Assembly (NCBI RefSeq): GCF_000425585.1
Contig: NZ_AUDS01000020.1
Coordinates: forward strand, 62,001-126,000
DNA: 64,000 bases
Source of the DNA: Terrimonas ferruginea DSM 30193
GTDB lineage: Bacteria > Bacteroidota > Bacteroidia > Chitinophagales > Chitinophagaceae
Direction: 5' to 3'
In this document: positions 9,221 to 19,300 of the stretch, piece after piece
Position numbering within the stretch: the stretch's first letter is position 1
Layout: the number at the start of each line of letters is the position of its first letter
Notes under the pieces: generated by a model
What the model was told of the DNA's origin: nothing
The model's database searches: none
The model's input: only the letters and a program-made list of their open reading frames with translations
Program-made: the position numbers and the translations under genes

Positions 9221-9919
9221 ATGAAAAAGTACACGCATTTATTTTTTGATCTGGATCATACCCTTTGGGATTTCGAAGCAAATGCACGCGCAACGCTGAT
9301 TGAGTTGTACAGCGAGATGGAGCTGGCAGAGCGTGGCGTACATGATTTTGATCTTTTCTACCGCAATTATCTCGCACACAACGACCGTCTCTGGGAACGT
9401 TACCGCAAAGGATATATTCCGCAGGCGGAATTGCGCGTAAAGCGGATGTGGTTGTCGCTGCTGGATTTTAAAATTGCCGACGATAAGCTTTCAACGCGCA
9501 TGAGCGAGCGGTTTCTCGAGATGCTGCCGACACGCAACCTGCTGTTTCCTTACACCATTGAAATCCTCGGGTATTTACGCGACCGCAATTATCAGTTGCA
9601 TTTGATCACTAACGGATTTGAAACCGTGCAACATTCGAAGCTGCGCTATTCCGGACTGGATAAGTTTTTCGGAGAAGTGATCACGTCTGAAGGGTCGAAC
9701 AGTCTCAAGCCCAATAAAGAAATATTTGAGTATGCATTCCGCAAAACCGGCGCGACTGCTGAGAGCGGTATCATGCTGGGCGATACACTGGATGCGGATA
9801 TCCAGGGCGCGATAAATGTAGGCATGGACCAGGTGTTTGTGAACCATACACGTATCGAGGCCTCTATTAAACCGACCTATACGGTGCATTCGCTAAAGGA
9901 GTTGGAGGCTATTTTCTGA
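9221..9919 (+). CDS. yjjG: YjjG-family noncanonical pyrimidine nucleotidase (HAD)
   Basis: A 232-residue haloacid-dehalogenase hydrolase. The nucleophile motif is FFDLDHTLWDFE (D10 nucleophile, D12 acid/base). LITNGF supplies motif II, the lysine in NSLKPNKEIF motif III, and MLGDTLDADIQGA motif IV. DHTLWDF and the length match the YjjG group, which dephosphorylates pyrimidine nucleoside monophosphates including damaged ones. It begins 14 bases after the LytTR regulator, so it may be the last gene of that unit, though no functional link is evident. A repeat-rich convergent gap follows. Confidence 0.85.
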   Translation: MKKYTHLFFDLDHTLWDFEANARATLIELYSEMELAERGVHDFDLFYRNYLAHNDRLWERYRKGYIPQAELRVKRMWLSLLDFKIADDKLSTRMSERFLEMLPTRNLLFPYTIEILGYLRDRNYQLHLITNGFETVQHSKLRYSGLDKFFGEVITSEGSNSLKPNKEIFEYAFRKTGATAESGIMLGDTLDADIQGAINVGMDQVFVNHTRIEASIKPTYTVHSLKELEAIF

Positions 9920-9921
9920 GT

Positions 9922-10097
9922 GAATAGTGAATGGTCAATCGTCAATCGTCAATCGTGAATGAGTGAATAAGGCAATAAGTGAATAGGTGATGCCGTTGTT
10001 CGTTTACCACTAACCAACAGCGAAAAGCTTTTTCACGCAAAGCTGCAAAGAAATTAAGGTGCAAAATCAATTCACGATTGACCATTCACCATTGACT
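9922..10097. repeat. mosaic intergenic repeat (gtcaatcgtgaat and GCAAAG families)
   Basis: The gap between two convergent genes is almost entirely repetitive. The left part holds tandem copies of GTCAATC and GTGAATG-type 7-mers. The right part holds the inverse order (ATTCACGATTGACCATTCAC, then ATTGACTTATTGCC), so the ends can pair with GGCAATAAGT and GTGAATGGTCAATCGT on the left. The centre (about 10021-10062) contains AAGCTTTTTCACGCAAAG followed by TGCAAAG and AAGGTGCAAA. A close inverted copy of this centre is present at about 14895-14940. Neither part looks coding. Confidence 0.65.
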
Positions 10098-10104
10098 TAT
10101 TGCC

Positions 10105-12099
10105 TCACTTCCGCTTCTTGAATTCGGCGATGGCCTGATCGAGATGGCGGAGAAATTTATCTACATCCGGATCATAACCATAACCTTCCTGTATCAGCCT
10201 TTTTTCACTGCCATCAAGGAAGAAATAATAAGGCTGTGTGTTGGCGCCGAAGCGCGTAACGGCAATATCGGTATTACGGTCACCCAGCGTTTCTACCTGT
10301 TTTTTCAAAGCCTCGGAATAATATTGTTGAGCAGGCGGAAGATCAACCCCGTGATGCACATCGACAAATAAGGAAGCGATGATGAATTCGTCTTTCAGTT
10401 TTTGCATCACACGTGGATCACTCCATACCTGTCCTTCCATCTTACGGCAATTGATACAATTGATGCCGGTAAAGTCGAGCATAAGCGGCTTGCCGGTTTT
10501 TTTCGCTACTTCCAGGGCTTCTTCGTATTCGAAATAGGTAACGAGACCGTTGTTGACGACAACATCCGGCTCATTCTTTTTCATCACCTCATAATATTTT
10601 TGCGGATGAGGCAAGGCTCCGTTGCCCGAGGATGATCCTCCCGCGGCGATCGCTTGTGATTTAGCTGAATTGAAATCCTGCGTACCCATCGGAGGAAGAA
10701 AGGCACTCAGTCCTTTCAGCGGCGCACCCCACAGTCCGGGCACCATGTATACCATGAACGTAAACGCTCCTATGGCAAAGAATAGTCTTGTAACGGTAAG
10801 ATACGGATGGCCGAAATCATTTTTAGGAAGATCGTCGTCGTGATGAAAACGAAGTTTGCCTAAAAGATATAATCCGAGTAAAAGGAAAATAACGATCCAG
10901 AGTGAAAGGAATACTTCGCGATCAAGTATACGCCAGTTGCGCGCCAGATCCGCGTTGGACAAGAACTTTAGTGCCAGTGCCAGTTCGAGAAAACCGAGTG
11001 TCACCTTCACCGAGTTGAGCCATCCGCCGGCTTTACCCAACAAATTGAGTTTGCTGGGGAAGAAAGCGAATAAGACAAAAGGCAAGGCCAATGCAAGCGA
11101 GAAGCCAAACATACCCACAAGCGGACCATAATAACTTCCTTTGGAGGCCAATACAAGCAGGTTGCCGATGATCGGGCCGGTACAGGAGAACGAAACGATC
11201 ACAAGGGTCAGGGCCATGAAAAATATTCCCCAGAAACTTCCGGTGCTTGCGCGCGAGTCCGCGCGGGTAGACCAGGAGGCGGGCAATGTTATTTCAAATG
11301 CGCCAAGGAATGAAATACCAAATATTAAGAAGATTGCAAAGAAGACGATGTTAGCGATCCAGTTGGTCGCAAGATTATTCAATGCTGCCGGTCCGAAGAT
11401 CAATGTAACGAGAAACCCGATCAGCGTGAAGATGACGACGATAGAAACGGAATAATAAAAAGCGTTGCGTATTCCTTCTGCGCGGCTTTTACTTCTTTTG
11501 GTAAAGAAGCTCACTGTCACCGGAATCATCGAGTAAACGCAGGGAGTGAGCAGGGCAAGTAAACCACCGCCAAAGGCAGAAAGGAAAATCCAGATCAATG
11601 AGCGGGCAGGTTGCTCATTTGTATTTGCCACGCCACCTGCAACAGCAACATCGCTGGTGATATTTATCCTGAATGGAACTTCTAGCGGCTCGAATGATTC
11701 GCCTTTTTGGTAAAGCAGCGTGGCGGTTCCTTTTACAAAAGCGCTGTCGCCACCACTGATCTTTAAGTGTTGTTTCCAAACCGCAGAGTCCATAAAGAAC
11801 TCCACTTCGCCCAATTCGGGATTGGTTTCTTTTTTCAGATTGGATGACTGGAGCGGCTTACCTGAACGAAGTTTTTCAGCCGTTGAGTCGAAAACAAACG
11901 AGGAAAAAAGCTGCGCCGCAGAATCTTTGGCCAGGCCAAATACCTTAATACCGGGCTTGATGTCCAGTTTCAGGGCAACGGTCACTTCTTCCGGCCCGGT
12001 GCGTTCAAAGGACGGAGTGATTTTTACCGGCAGCGAATCCTGCGCGGCTCCCCACAGCGGCAGCGTGAAGAGCAGTATGATGGCGAAAAGCTTGTTCAT
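10105..12099 (-). CDS. DsbD-like thiol:disulfide reductase with thioredoxin domain
   Basis: An inner-membrane protein that should carry reducing power from cytoplasmic thioredoxin to the periplasm. I start it at the ATG at 12099 (664 residues), which gives the signal peptide MNKLFAIILLFTLPLWGAAQ; an upstream in-frame start would add 12 unlikely residues. An N-terminal DsbD_N-like domain covers about 25-155. The multi-spanning electron-transfer core carries the paired cysteines in LLTPCVYSMIP (C187) and SFSCTGPIIG (C306). A C-terminal thioredoxin-like domain has the CINC redox motif (548-551). All three redox stations of DsbD are therefore present. The gene ends in the repeat-rich gap opposite yjjG, and nothing links it to the next operon upstream. 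Confidence 0.88.
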   Translation of the reverse strand: MNKLFAIILLFTLPLWGAAQDSLPVKITPSFERTGPEEVTVALKLDIKPGIKVFGLAKDSAAQLFSSFVFDSTAEKLRSGKPLQSSNLKKETNPELGEVEFFMDSAVWKQHLKISGGDSAFVKGTATLLYQKGESFEPLEVPFRINITSDVAVAGGVANTNEQPARSLIWIFLSAFGGGLLALLTPCVYSMIPVTVSFFTKRSKSRAEGIRNAFYYSVSIVVIFTLIGFLVTLIFGPAALNNLATNWIANIVFFAIFLIFGISFLGAFEITLPASWSTRADSRASTGSFWGIFFMALTLVIVSFSCTGPIIGNLLVLASKGSYYGPLVGMFGFSLALALPFVLFAFFPSKLNLLGKAGGWLNSVKVTLGFLELALALKFLSNADLARNWRILDREVFLSLWIVIFLLLGLYLLGKLRFHHDDDLPKNDFGHPYLTVTRLFFAIGAFTFMVYMVPGLWGAPLKGLSAFLPPMGTQDFNSAKSQAIAAGGSSSGNGALPHPQKYYEVMKKNEPDVVVNNGLVTYFEYEEALEVAKKTGKPLMLDFTGINCINCRKMEGQVWSDPRVMQKLKDEFIIASLFVDVHHGVDLPPAQQYYSEALKKQVETLGDRNTDIAVTRFGANTQPYYFFLDGSEKRLIQEGYGYDPDVDKFLRHLDQAIAEFKKRK

Positions 12100-12250
12100 A
12101 GACGGGTGTAAAAGTAGCCAAAAACTGCCTGACATTAAGCAGTGTCAACGGATAACCGTTTAAATGGTCAAAAGGTTTTCTTAAAACCATTAATCTGTGC
12201 GCAGAGCCCCTAATGACTTACGCAAAACCCCAACTAACAGATTTTACCCG

Positions 12251-12281
12251 AAAAAAGAACTGCCTCCTCCGGGAGGCAGCC
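12251..12281 (-). terminator. intrinsic terminator of the secreted-protein unit
   Basis: On the minus strand a G+C-rich stem (CTGCCTCC pairing with GGAGGCAG around a three-base loop) is followed by TTCTTTTTT. It lies about 20 bases after the stop of the T9SS repeat protein, where a terminator for that transcript is expected. Confidence 0.8.
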
Positions 12282-12301
12282 TGTGATCGATAAGTTCCTG
12301 T

Positions 12302-13633
12302 CTATTTTTTCAGTTTAATAAACGGTATGACTTCTGCCGTTCCATCCTTTTTCTGCACACGCAGCAGATAACTTCCGTTGCTCAGGCCACTTATATCGCA
12401 TTGCAATCCCGTTATTACGGGCGCCAGCATCATCTGCCGTCCATGCACATCCAGCAGTTGTATAAACGAAATATCCGCTGCGTTGATATTTTTAAGCGTG
12501 ATGATATCACTGGCCGGGTTCGGATACAGCAGTGCTTTCTGCGCTTTGTTCATATTTACCACAGCCGTATTGCTGTATTTAAATACGCTGTTTTGATCTA
12601 CCTGTTTCAGCCTGTAATACAACCTGCCTTCACCGGGCGACAGATGCAGGTAGCGGTATTGATGGAGCCCAGGTGTATTGGCCGCTATTTCGGTAGCAAT
12701 TTTTATAAAATCCTGTCCGTTCCTGCTCCATTCGATGTCAACGTGAGAGGTATTGATTTCGTTTTCGGTTTGCCAGGTGAGCAATACGTCGTTACCACTG
12801 GCAACGGCCGAGAAAGAAATAAAGTCGAGCGGCAGCGGTGACCCTTTCAGAAAGCTTACATAGTTGGTAATGCTCCAATCGTCGAAGCTTCTGATGAAAA
12901 GCGTATGCGGCCCGTCTGCGAGCGAACTGGTATTGGCGGCGAAGTTTATGTTATTGAGGTCCACGCCGGGCGTAATGGCGATACCTGTTCCGTTGCCAAA
13001 TCCCGGATCTGTATCAAAGAAGTATTCGGCATAGGTAATATTGCCCGGTGCCGCAGGTGAAGGGGGATAAGCAAAGTCATCATCAACGAGGAAGTCCTGA
13101 ATATTGGTGTGGCTCCAGCTGCCATCATTGTTTTTGCTGCGGATGCCGAGCGTGTGCGTACCATTGCCCAGACCGGTGGTGTTCAACGAAGCCGTAATAC
13201 CGGCCAGGTTCTGACCTGTACCTGTTGTCAACGGTATGCCATTGCCGAAACCGGGATCGGTATCAATGAAATATTCTGCGGTTACGATGCTGGAAGCCGC
13301 TGCGGGTGGAGACGGATAAGCCGGGTCAAAATTTACGAGGAACTCCTCTGTTAATGTATGACTCCAGCTGCCATCGCTGTTCCGGCTGCGGAGACCGAGA
13401 CGGTGAATACCATTGGTCAACCCCGATGTGTTGATCGAAACGCCGATACCGGCAATAACGGGACCTGTACCTGTAACAACCGGCACTCCGTTACCAAAAC
13501 CGGGATCGGTGTCAATAAAATATTCTGCTGTCACGATATTGGAAGGCGCTGGCGGAGCGGCTGGATAATCGGGGTCCTGCGCTTTGGCCAGTACCGTCAT
13601 CAATAGCAACAACATTGTCAATATCATTTTCAT
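12302..13633 (-). CDS. secreted protein with three 83-residue repeats and T9SS sorting domain
   Basis: A 443-residue secreted protein of unknown function. After a signal peptide ending LAKAQ come three repeats of exactly 83 residues starting near 36, 119 and 202. Each opens with AEYFIDTDPGFGNG (AEYFFDTDPGFGNG in the third) and contains GLxNGxHxLGxRSxNxDGSWSH before FLV; the third copy is the most diverged. About residues 270-355 form a fibronectin-like region (LLTWQTENEINTSHVDIEWS), and the last 75 or so are a type A T9SS sorting domain (LLYPNPASDIITLKN to the terminal LKK). It should be exported by T9SS and left at the surface or released. It follows the beta-helix gene by 27 bases, so the two are probably one operon. 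Confidence 0.7.
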   Translation of the reverse strand: MKMILTMLLLLMTVLAKAQDPDYPAAPPAPSNIVTAEYFIDTDPGFGNGVPVVTGTGPVIAGIGVSINTSGLTNGIHRLGLRSRNSDGSWSHTLTEEFLVNFDPAYPSPPAAASSIVTAEYFIDTDPGFGNGIPLTTGTGQNLAGITASLNTTGLGNGTHTLGIRSKNNDGSWSHTNIQDFLVDDDFAYPPSPAAPGNITYAEYFFDTDPGFGNGTGIAITPGVDLNNINFAANTSSLADGPHTLFIRSFDDWSITNYVSFLKGSPLPLDFISFSAVASGNDVLLTWQTENEINTSHVDIEWSRNGQDFIKIATEIAANTPGLHQYRYLHLSPGEGRLYYRLKQVDQNSVFKYSNTAVVNMNKAQKALLYPNPASDIITLKNINAADISFIQLLDVHGRQMMLAPVITGLQCDISGLSNGSYLLRVQKKDGTAEVIPFIKLKK

Positions 13634-13660
13634 ACAAATTGTATTAGGTTATATGAAAAA

Positions 13661-14728
13661 TCAATTGTTGCTCCGTGTACTAAAGGTTACGTTCATGCTG
13701 TTGGTGCCGGAAGGAATAGAAGAAGGCACCGTAAGACTATAGATAGCTGGAACGTCAGGAATACCGGAAAGCCTGTAAGGATCTGTTCCTCCAAATGCAC
13801 CGCAATTGGGGCTAACCACACTGCCAACCGTAACACCTGCACCGATAGCAGGAGAGCCCGCTTTTAATGCAAGCCGTGAATCCCAGCTTCCTGTACTACC
13901 ACCCGCATATACATCGGCCATGTTGACGTTGATCTGATTGCCGATGGCCGTACCGGGCAGCGGCTGGTTTTGGGAGAAAAGATTGTTTTTTATGTTGCAG
14001 TTGGTAAATCCAATAGGCGTACCGTTATTGTTGGTGAAAATATTATTGGCCACGTAACAGTTTGCCAGCGCAGAAACAGCGGTAGGTGCAGGAGTAGCAA
14101 AACTGTTATTGCGGAAAATATTATTGGTGCCGCTCAGGTTGGGCATATTGATGCTGCCCCAGAAGCCAAAGAAAATATTGTTTTCGCAAGTAAAATCGGT
14201 CAATGACCCAAGCGTGCAATTGAGGACAGTATTGTCGATAAAACATTTGCGGATCACCAATCCGCTGTTAGCGGCATTCGGAACGGTGAAGTTTTCTGCG
14301 ATATAACATTTTTCAAAAGTAATGTTTGTCCATACCGCGCCGGAGAGCGTGCCTGACAGGAATGATATACCGTTAAACTTGCTTCCGGCGGCATCGGCAG
14401 TGAGGCTGATAAAACGGACGATTGATTGTTGTGTTTTGTATTGCAAGCCGGTGTTGGGCGGAAAAGTAATATTGGCCGGATCGAGGAAATAGCCGGTGCC
14501 GATGATCACCAGTCGTTTGTTGATGGTCGCATCTCCATAAGAGAGCGGACTTGCTTCCAGGTGAAGCGTGTCGCCGTTTTGCACCGAGGTGCTGACCAGT
14601 GCGGCATCCAATGAGGTAAAGTCGGCGGTAATGCCGGTGTTGTTATTTAGTCTCCAGATTTTAGCCTCCGCACCGGAGGACAAAAAAAGGAGCAGGGCAA
14701 CCGCCAGGATTGTGTTGAGCTTTTTCAT
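13661..14728 (-). CDS. secreted right-handed beta-helix protein
   Basis: A 355-residue exported protein with signal peptide MKKLNTILAVALLLFLSSGAEA. The body shows the irregular rungs of a parallel beta-helix: many short turns with NNIFF, NNSF, NNIFTNN and NNLFSQN. It ends with the AGSPAIGAG then CGAFGG sequence common in secreted Bacteroidota proteins of the pectin-lyase-like fold. No T9SS sorting domain is seen at its C-terminus (STRSNN), unlike its operon partner downstream. No catalytic residues of a known polysaccharide lyase or hydrolase family stand out, so enzymatic activity is not claimed; binding or structural roles are equally possible. Confidence 0.6.
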   Translation of the reverse strand: MKKLNTILAVALLLFLSSGAEAKIWRLNNNTGITADFTSLDAALVSTSVQNGDTLHLEASPLSYGDATINKRLVIIGTGYFLDPANITFPPNTGLQYKTQQSIVRFISLTADAAGSKFNGISFLSGTLSGAVWTNITFEKCYIAENFTVPNAANSGLVIRKCFIDNTVLNCTLGSLTDFTCENNIFFGFWGSINMPNLSGTNNIFRNNSFATPAPTAVSALANCYVANNIFTNNNGTPIGFTNCNIKNNLFSQNQPLPGTAIGNQINVNMADVYAGGSTGSWDSRLALKAGSPAIGAGVTVGSVVSPNCGAFGGTDPYRLSGIPDVPAIYSLTVPSSIPSGTNSMNVTFSTRSNN

Positions 14729-14814
14729 GATAATTTTTTAAATGCAGAATCAGAATAAGCTCAAATGTAATTGCCGGAGTAGCCGGTCTTATCAACCGAA
14801 AAGGGGATTTTCCG

Positions 14815-14965
14815 CCGAAGGCGGAATGTGTAAATGTGTAAATGTGAAAATGAAACAGCCAGTAAGGTAGTAAGTAATAGGTATTAAGTGATAAGCTTTG
14901 CGCCTTTGCTCCTTATGCGTCTTTGCGTGAAAAAGCTTCAAACCAGGGCACCCTTCACCTATTGA
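14815..14965. repeat. mosaic intergenic repeat (AACAGCC, taagt and CTTTGCG families)
   Basis: The 241-base gap between the beta-helix gene and the LacI gene holds no gene. From 14815 it contains CCGCCGAAGGCGG, then three TGTAAATG/TGTGAAAATG units, GAAACAGCCAGTAAGG, a run of TAAGT-type units, and then TTTGCGCCTTTGCTCC with CTTTGCGTGAAAAAGCTTC. The first half is a reverse-complement relative of the 94-bp units at 62083-62366. The last part is a reverse-complement relative of 10021-10062. The element lies downstream of the minus-strand LacI gene, consistent with a 3'-end location. Confidence 0.6.
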
Positions 14966-14969
14966 CGAT

Positions 14970-16007
14970 TCACGCCCGCACCGAAGAAGTCCTGATGATC
15001 AATTGCGGTGCTAATTTATGGGTATTGAATTCCGTCACCGGTTGCTTGCTGTTGAGCAATTGCAGCAACGAATTCATCGCCACTTCGCCCATTTCCAGGG
15101 CCGGTTGTTTGATAATGGACAAAGGCGGATCGATGAGTTCGGTGAGGTCGGAGTTGGAAAAACCGATCAGACCCATGTCCCTGGGTACCTGCAACCCTTT
15201 GTTTTTTAAAATGCGGAGACAACCCGTAGTCAGTTTGTCAGATAAGGCAAGAATGGCATCAGGTTTTGTTTCCATGGCCAATAGTCCCTCCACGGCCGTA
15301 TTTACTTCGGCCAGTACCAACCCGCCATGCGGGCAACTGCGGATATAGCCGGGCTCTTCTGCTATACCTTCTTCTGCCAGTGCTGCGCGGTAACCCGCCA
15401 TGCGGTCCTGCGTAATAGAAAGCGTTTCGCTGTTTGTGACGGCAGCAATGCGGCGGTAACCACTTTCCAGCAAATGGCGTGTGGCGTCGAATGCCCCCCG
15501 GTAATTATCTACAACCACTTTATGTGTGTCAATGTCCGGCACCACGCGATCGAAGAATACGACCGGCATGCCGCGGCTGATGATGTCTTTTATAAAGCTG
15601 AAATCACTGGTTTCGGCAGATACCGATATGATCAGTCCGTCTACGGACCTTGAAGTGAGGTAGTTTAAGTTGATTTGTTCCCGCTCCTGCGATTCACGGG
15701 TTTGGGAGATGATTACATTGTAACCATTATTATAAGCAATGGATTCGATGCCATCGATGGCCTGCGAAAAAAAACTGTTGGCTATTTCGCTCACGATCAC
15801 CCCGATCGAGCGGCTTCTGCGTTCTTTAAGGCTTAACGCAATAGGATTCGGATGATAATTGATCTTTTCGGCGTATTCAAGCACGAGCTTTTTCGTCTCG
15901 GGACTGATCTCGTAGCTGTCCCGCAGCGCACGCGAAACGGTGGACGTGGACAGTCCGAGCGCCTTGGCAATATCCTTGATGGTAACAGCTTCAAACTTCA
16001 TGGGCAA
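14970..16007 (-). CDS. LacI-family transcriptional regulator (pectin locus)
   Basis: A 345-residue repressor-type regulator. The N-terminal helix-turn-helix (TIKDIAKALGLSTSTVSRAL, about residues 9-28) is followed by the hinge (NPIALSLKERRSRSIGVIVSEI) and a periplasmic-binding-protein-like effector domain. The start may be the second ATG at 16001, since the protein begins MPMKFEAV. It is divergent from susC across a 389-base region carrying five copies of an AACGATTGC-type motif, so it is the obvious candidate to control the pectin locus and itself. The effector is probably a uronate or pectin-derived sugar; that is inference from context. A minus-strand TACTTTTA (16035-16028) could be its -7 box. 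Confidence 0.9.
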   Translation of the reverse strand: MPMKFEAVTIKDIAKALGLSTSTVSRALRDSYEISPETKKLVLEYAEKINYHPNPIALSLKERRSRSIGVIVSEIANSFFSQAIDGIESIAYNNGYNVIISQTRESQEREQINLNYLTSRSVDGLIISVSAETSDFSFIKDIISRGMPVVFFDRVVPDIDTHKVVVDNYRGAFDATRHLLESGYRRIAAVTNSETLSITQDRMAGYRAALAEEGIAEEPGYIRSCPHGGLVLAEVNTAVEGLLAMETKPDAILALSDKLTTGCLRILKNKGLQVPRDMGLIGFSNSDLTELIDPPLSIIKQPALEMGEVAMNSLLQLLNSKQPVTEFNTHKLAPQLIIRTSSVRA

Positions 16008-16396
16008 TCAATTATTTAATATCCGCCTAAAAGTAGTGATTTGCCGTCAGCCTTCCCGGCATAAACACGCAAAACAATAAGAGCCGGTCATTGGCACCGC
16101 AAACCTGTTCAGGATAGTGCAGGATAAATAACGTATTGGCTTACAACCTGCAACGCCATCGTTGCCGGGAACGATTGCGTAAATAAAAAAATACAATCGG
16201 TTTCGTAATCCTGAAAATCTGCCTAGACTTGTCAGGCGAAACGAAGCGATTGCCTGTCACTACACTCTTCTGAGCCCCTTGCCCGGCCATGAAGGGTTGA
16301 TCGTCGGGCAAGTCATCTTCCGGCTCCTTTTTACAAGCCCGCATTTTTCAGAAAAAGAGTTGTCTTTTTTCTTCAAACCAAAAAAACGATTGCAGT
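16008..16396. promoter_or_regulatory. LacI-susC divergent control region with five AACGATTGC-type sites
   Basis: This 389-base gap contains no gene. CpG-centred motif copies lie at 16155-16166 (reverse, GCCATCGTTGCC), 16170-16178 (AACGATTGC), 16194-16203 (reverse, AACCGATTGT), 16244-16253 (AAGCGATTGC) and 16385-16393 (AACGATTGC, three bases before the susC ATG). The first two are back to back. TAGACTTG at 16224-16231 resembles the Bacteroidota -7 box TAnnTTTG with one mismatch. The 16170 site and the bases after it (GATTGCGTAAATAAA) recur before GH28 at almost the same distance from a similar -7 box. The operator function is inferred. Confidence 0.6.
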
Positions 16397-19300
16397 ATGA
16401 GGAAATTACTGTTTTTATGCTTGTTGATGTTCGGGGCCAGCTCCCTGCTGTTTGCCCAAAGCCGCCAGATCAGCGGCCGGGTAACAGATGATACGGGTGC
16501 GCCGCTTCAGGGCGTTTCCGTTCAGGTCAAGGGCACGACCAACACTACACAGACCAATAAGAATGGTGATTTTACCATCCAGGTGACCGGCGCCAACGCG
16601 GAACTCACCATCAGCTACACCGGCTTTACGGCCCAAACTGTAGAAGCTACCGCTAATATGATCGTGAAACTGGAACGGTCCGTTTCTTCGCTCGACGATG
16701 TGGTGGTAGTGGGTTATCAGACCATGAAACGTAAAGACCTTACGGCTTCTGTGTCTTCCGTAAGCGCCCGCCAGTTGAAAGACGTACCTATCAACTCCGC
16801 TGCCCAGGCATTGGCCGGCCGTCTTGCCGGTGTGCAGGTAACGGGTACCGAAGGTTCTCCCAACGCGGAAGTGCTGATCCGTGTACGCGGCGGCGGTTCC
16901 ATCACACAGGACAATTCTCCGCTTTACATCATCGATGGTGTGCAGGTGGAAAATGGTTTGTCTGCCCTATCTCCCCAGGACATTGAATCGATCGACGTAC
17001 TCAAAGACGCTTCTGCTACCGCTATCTACGGTTCACGCGGAGCTAACGGTGTAGTGATCATTACGACCAAAGGCGGCAAGAACACGAAGCCCACGATCAG
17101 CTACAACGGTTTTATCGGTGTGGGAAAAATTGCCAACAAACTGAAAGTGCTGAACCCTTACGATTTTGTGGTATACCAATACGAACGCAGCCGCGGTAAT
17201 GCTACCGACAGCACCAATTTCGTAAGACAATATGGTACAACCTGGGACACGCTCAGCAACTATAAGAATGTTCCATTCGTAGATTGGCAGGATGAAATGT
17301 TTGGTCGCAATGCCATCATGCAAACGCATAACGTTGCACTCAGTGGTGGTAATGCCTCCACGCAATACAACCTCAGCCTTACTTCCAACAAGGAAGATGG
17401 TCTGATGCTGGGATCGGGCTTCGATCGCAAACTCGTTTCTTTCAAGTTTGACCACAAATTCGATAACAAACTCCGTGTTGGTTTCAATACACGGTACAAC
17501 AATACCATCACCACCGGTGCAGGTACTTCCACTACCGGTTCCGCCGGTACCAACCGCCTTCGTCAGAGCGTACGTTATCGTCCGATGCTGCTGCAGGGGC
17601 AGAACATCGACGACTTTGACCCGGATTATTTCAACGAGACCAATGCCAATGGCATGAACATGGTGAACCCTGTTCTGCTCAACGATGCCGAGTACCGCAA
17701 GAATTTCAACAATATCCTCAACCTGAGCGGATATGTTGAATATAAACTCACACCTTACCTTGCCTTCAAATCAACAGGTGGTATCGATTTCAACAATGGC
17801 AAACAACAGTTCTTCGACGATACGCTGACCAGCAACTCACGTCAGAACGGTTCCGTACAGCCAATGGCTGGTATTACCAATACACAACGTACGACGATCA
17901 ACAATTCCAACGTATTTACCTTTGACGCCACGAAAACGAAAATCGGATTCTTCAAGCGTCATAACCTCAATATGCTGGCTGGTCATGAATTGTACCAAAG
18001 CAATTACAAGACGCAGGTGCAGTTGATGCGTTATTTCCCTGTGGGCATTTCACCCAAAACAGCGTTAGCCAACTTCAACCTGGGCACGGCTTATACCGAT
18101 CCTTCGCGTCCTGCCACTTCGGAAGTGGAAGAGCGCATGGTGTCTTTCTTCGGACGTGTTAACTATAGCTTCGACAGCCGTTACCTGGTTACGGCTTCCC
18201 TGCGTGCGGATGGCTCATCTAAATTCGGTACGGGCAACAAATGGGGTTACTTCCCTTCGGGTTCGGTGGCCTGGCGTTTGTCTAACGAAAAATTCTTTGA
18301 GTCGCTCAAGTCGACCGTTAACGATCTGAAGCTCCGTGTGAGTTATGGAGAGGCCGGCAATAACCGTATTCCCAACTTCGGTTACCTGACACAATATGCC
18401 GCTTCTACGCAGTACTGGCTCAACGAGCAACTGGTTACGGCTTATGCTCCCGCCGCGCTTGCTTACCCCAATCTTGTGTGGGAGACAACCGTATCGCGCA
18501 ACCTAGGTCTTGACCTCAGCATTCTCAACAACCGTATACAGTTCACCGCCGATGTATATCGCAATACGACCAAAGACCTGCTGATCAACGTACCCGTACC
18601 TACTTCCTCCGGTTACACTACGCAGATACAGAACGTAGGCTCAACAGAAAACAGAGGTGTGGAATTCCAGGTAAATGCGGCCGTGCTGGAGAAAAAGAAT
18701 TTCTCCTGGAATGCTAACTTCAATATTTCCTTTAATAAAAATAAAGTGCTGAGCCTCGGCGACCGTCAGTCTTTCTTCCTGACCAACTCAGGCTGGGGCT
18801 TTTCCAACACACCTGCCGATTACATTGTACGCGTAGGCGATCCGGTTGGTGCGATGTGGGGATTTGTAACGGATGGTTATTACACCATCGATCAATTTGA
18901 TTACAACCCGGCTACACAAACCTATACCCTGAAACCCGGCGTTGCCAGCAACGGAAGCATTACTGCTACACCGCAACCTGGTCTCGTACGCTTCCGTGAT
19001 ATAGCAGGTCCGATCGATCCTGCTACCGGCAAACCCGGTCCTCCCGACGGAAAGATCGATGACAACGACAAGCAGATCATCGGTGTGGCACAACCTAAAT
19101 TCTTCGGCGGTCTTAACCAGCAGTTTACCTACAAAAATTTTGACCTGAATATCTTCCTGAACTTCTCTGTTGGCGGTGAGATTTACAATGCCAACAAACT
19201 CGAGTTCACGTCCGGTTATACAGCCAATGCCAACATGCTGGATATCGTTAATAACCGCTGGACAAGGATCAACAGCCAGGGGCAGGTAGTAACCGACCCT

